Positions 5,172-5,206 of a stretch of DNA of 5,206 bases are shown here, piece by piece. Below the pieces are notes generated by a model, which saw nothing but the letters and a program-made list of their open reading frames with translations, had not been told where the DNA came from and ran no database searches. Source of the stretch: UBA11524 sp964391995 (GTDB lineage Bacteria; Bacillota; Clostridia; Christensenellales; Aristaeellaceae); the NCBI GenBank assembly GCA_964391995.1, contig CAYMOM010000136.1, forward strand, positions 1 through 5,206, given 5' to 3'. The first letter of the stretch is position 1. Each line of letters begins with the position of its first letter. The position numbers were made by a program, and so were the translations under genes.

Positions 5172-5206
5172 CCGCCGCAGTTGACCCTCAGCAATGTCCG
5201 TCCCCG
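5157..5206 (+). repeat. 50-base interspersed repeat, copy 3
   Basis: The sequence is nearly identical to copy 1 (46 of 50) and ends at the last base of the window with CCGTCCCCG, so the array may continue. Here the start reads CTTCGTCCC plus a T run, which restores pairing with the preceding GGGGAC. This suggests that stem pairing has been kept as the sequence changed. From 4932 to the end I see no credible gene, only these repeats and hairpins. Confidence 0.85.

Noticed and set aside
4924..5184. Open frame of 86 codons through the 3' repeats
   Set aside because: The product is just translated repeats (GLRPILPPQ and GLRPTFPPQ recur) with no ribosome binding site. It is a typical false gene created by the repeat family.
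4975..5206. CRISPR array
   Set aside because: The repeats are 50 bases, diverged, separated by 76 and 6 bases, and there are no uniform spacers or cas genes.

Overview
The window reads as a piece of chromosome from a GC-rich, low-oxygen Firmicute. A gut Oscillospirales relative (Faecalibacterium, Subdoligranulum or Gemmiger type) is my best guess. The grounds are strong GGAGG ribosome binding sites, GC-rich codon use, a UvrC and a YugP-type protease of Firmicute character, a secreted SH3b protein of a style I associate with gut Clostridia, and GC-rich interspersed palindromic repeats. The genus is inference; no rRNA or other taxonomic marker is present.

Layout, all genes on the + strand. Positions 1-300 contain no convincing gene, but 8-242 holds a run of seven stem-loops and is a candidate structured RNA of unknown class. 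Positions 317-360 are A/T tracts leading into a near-consensus promoter (368-396). Behind it sits uvrC (424-2310, GTG start), which ends in an intrinsic terminator (2314-2346). A second, weaker promoter leads to a secreted two-SH3b-domain protein with an uncharacterised C-terminal domain (2434-3390). After a 71-base gap come a YugP-type membrane zinc peptidase (3462-4148) and, 24 bases later, a DUF5131 (phage Gp37/Gp68-like, three-cysteine) protein (4173-4931). These last two look co-transcribed. From 4932 to the end there is no credible gene. Instead there are three copies of a 50-base repeat, two perfect 14-base palindromes, a long imperfect hairpin and a terminator-like stem with a T run.

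How the genes relate: uvrC is its own transcription unit (nucleotide excision repair; uvrA and uvrB are not here). The SH3b protein and the YugP-like protease both act at the cell envelope, but nothing in the sequence ties them into one pathway. The DUF5131 protein is cytosolic, with an unknown reaction. No defence system, transposase, integrase or CRISPR array is visible. The two most unusual parts are the structured, non-coding 5' segment and the 3' repeat cluster.
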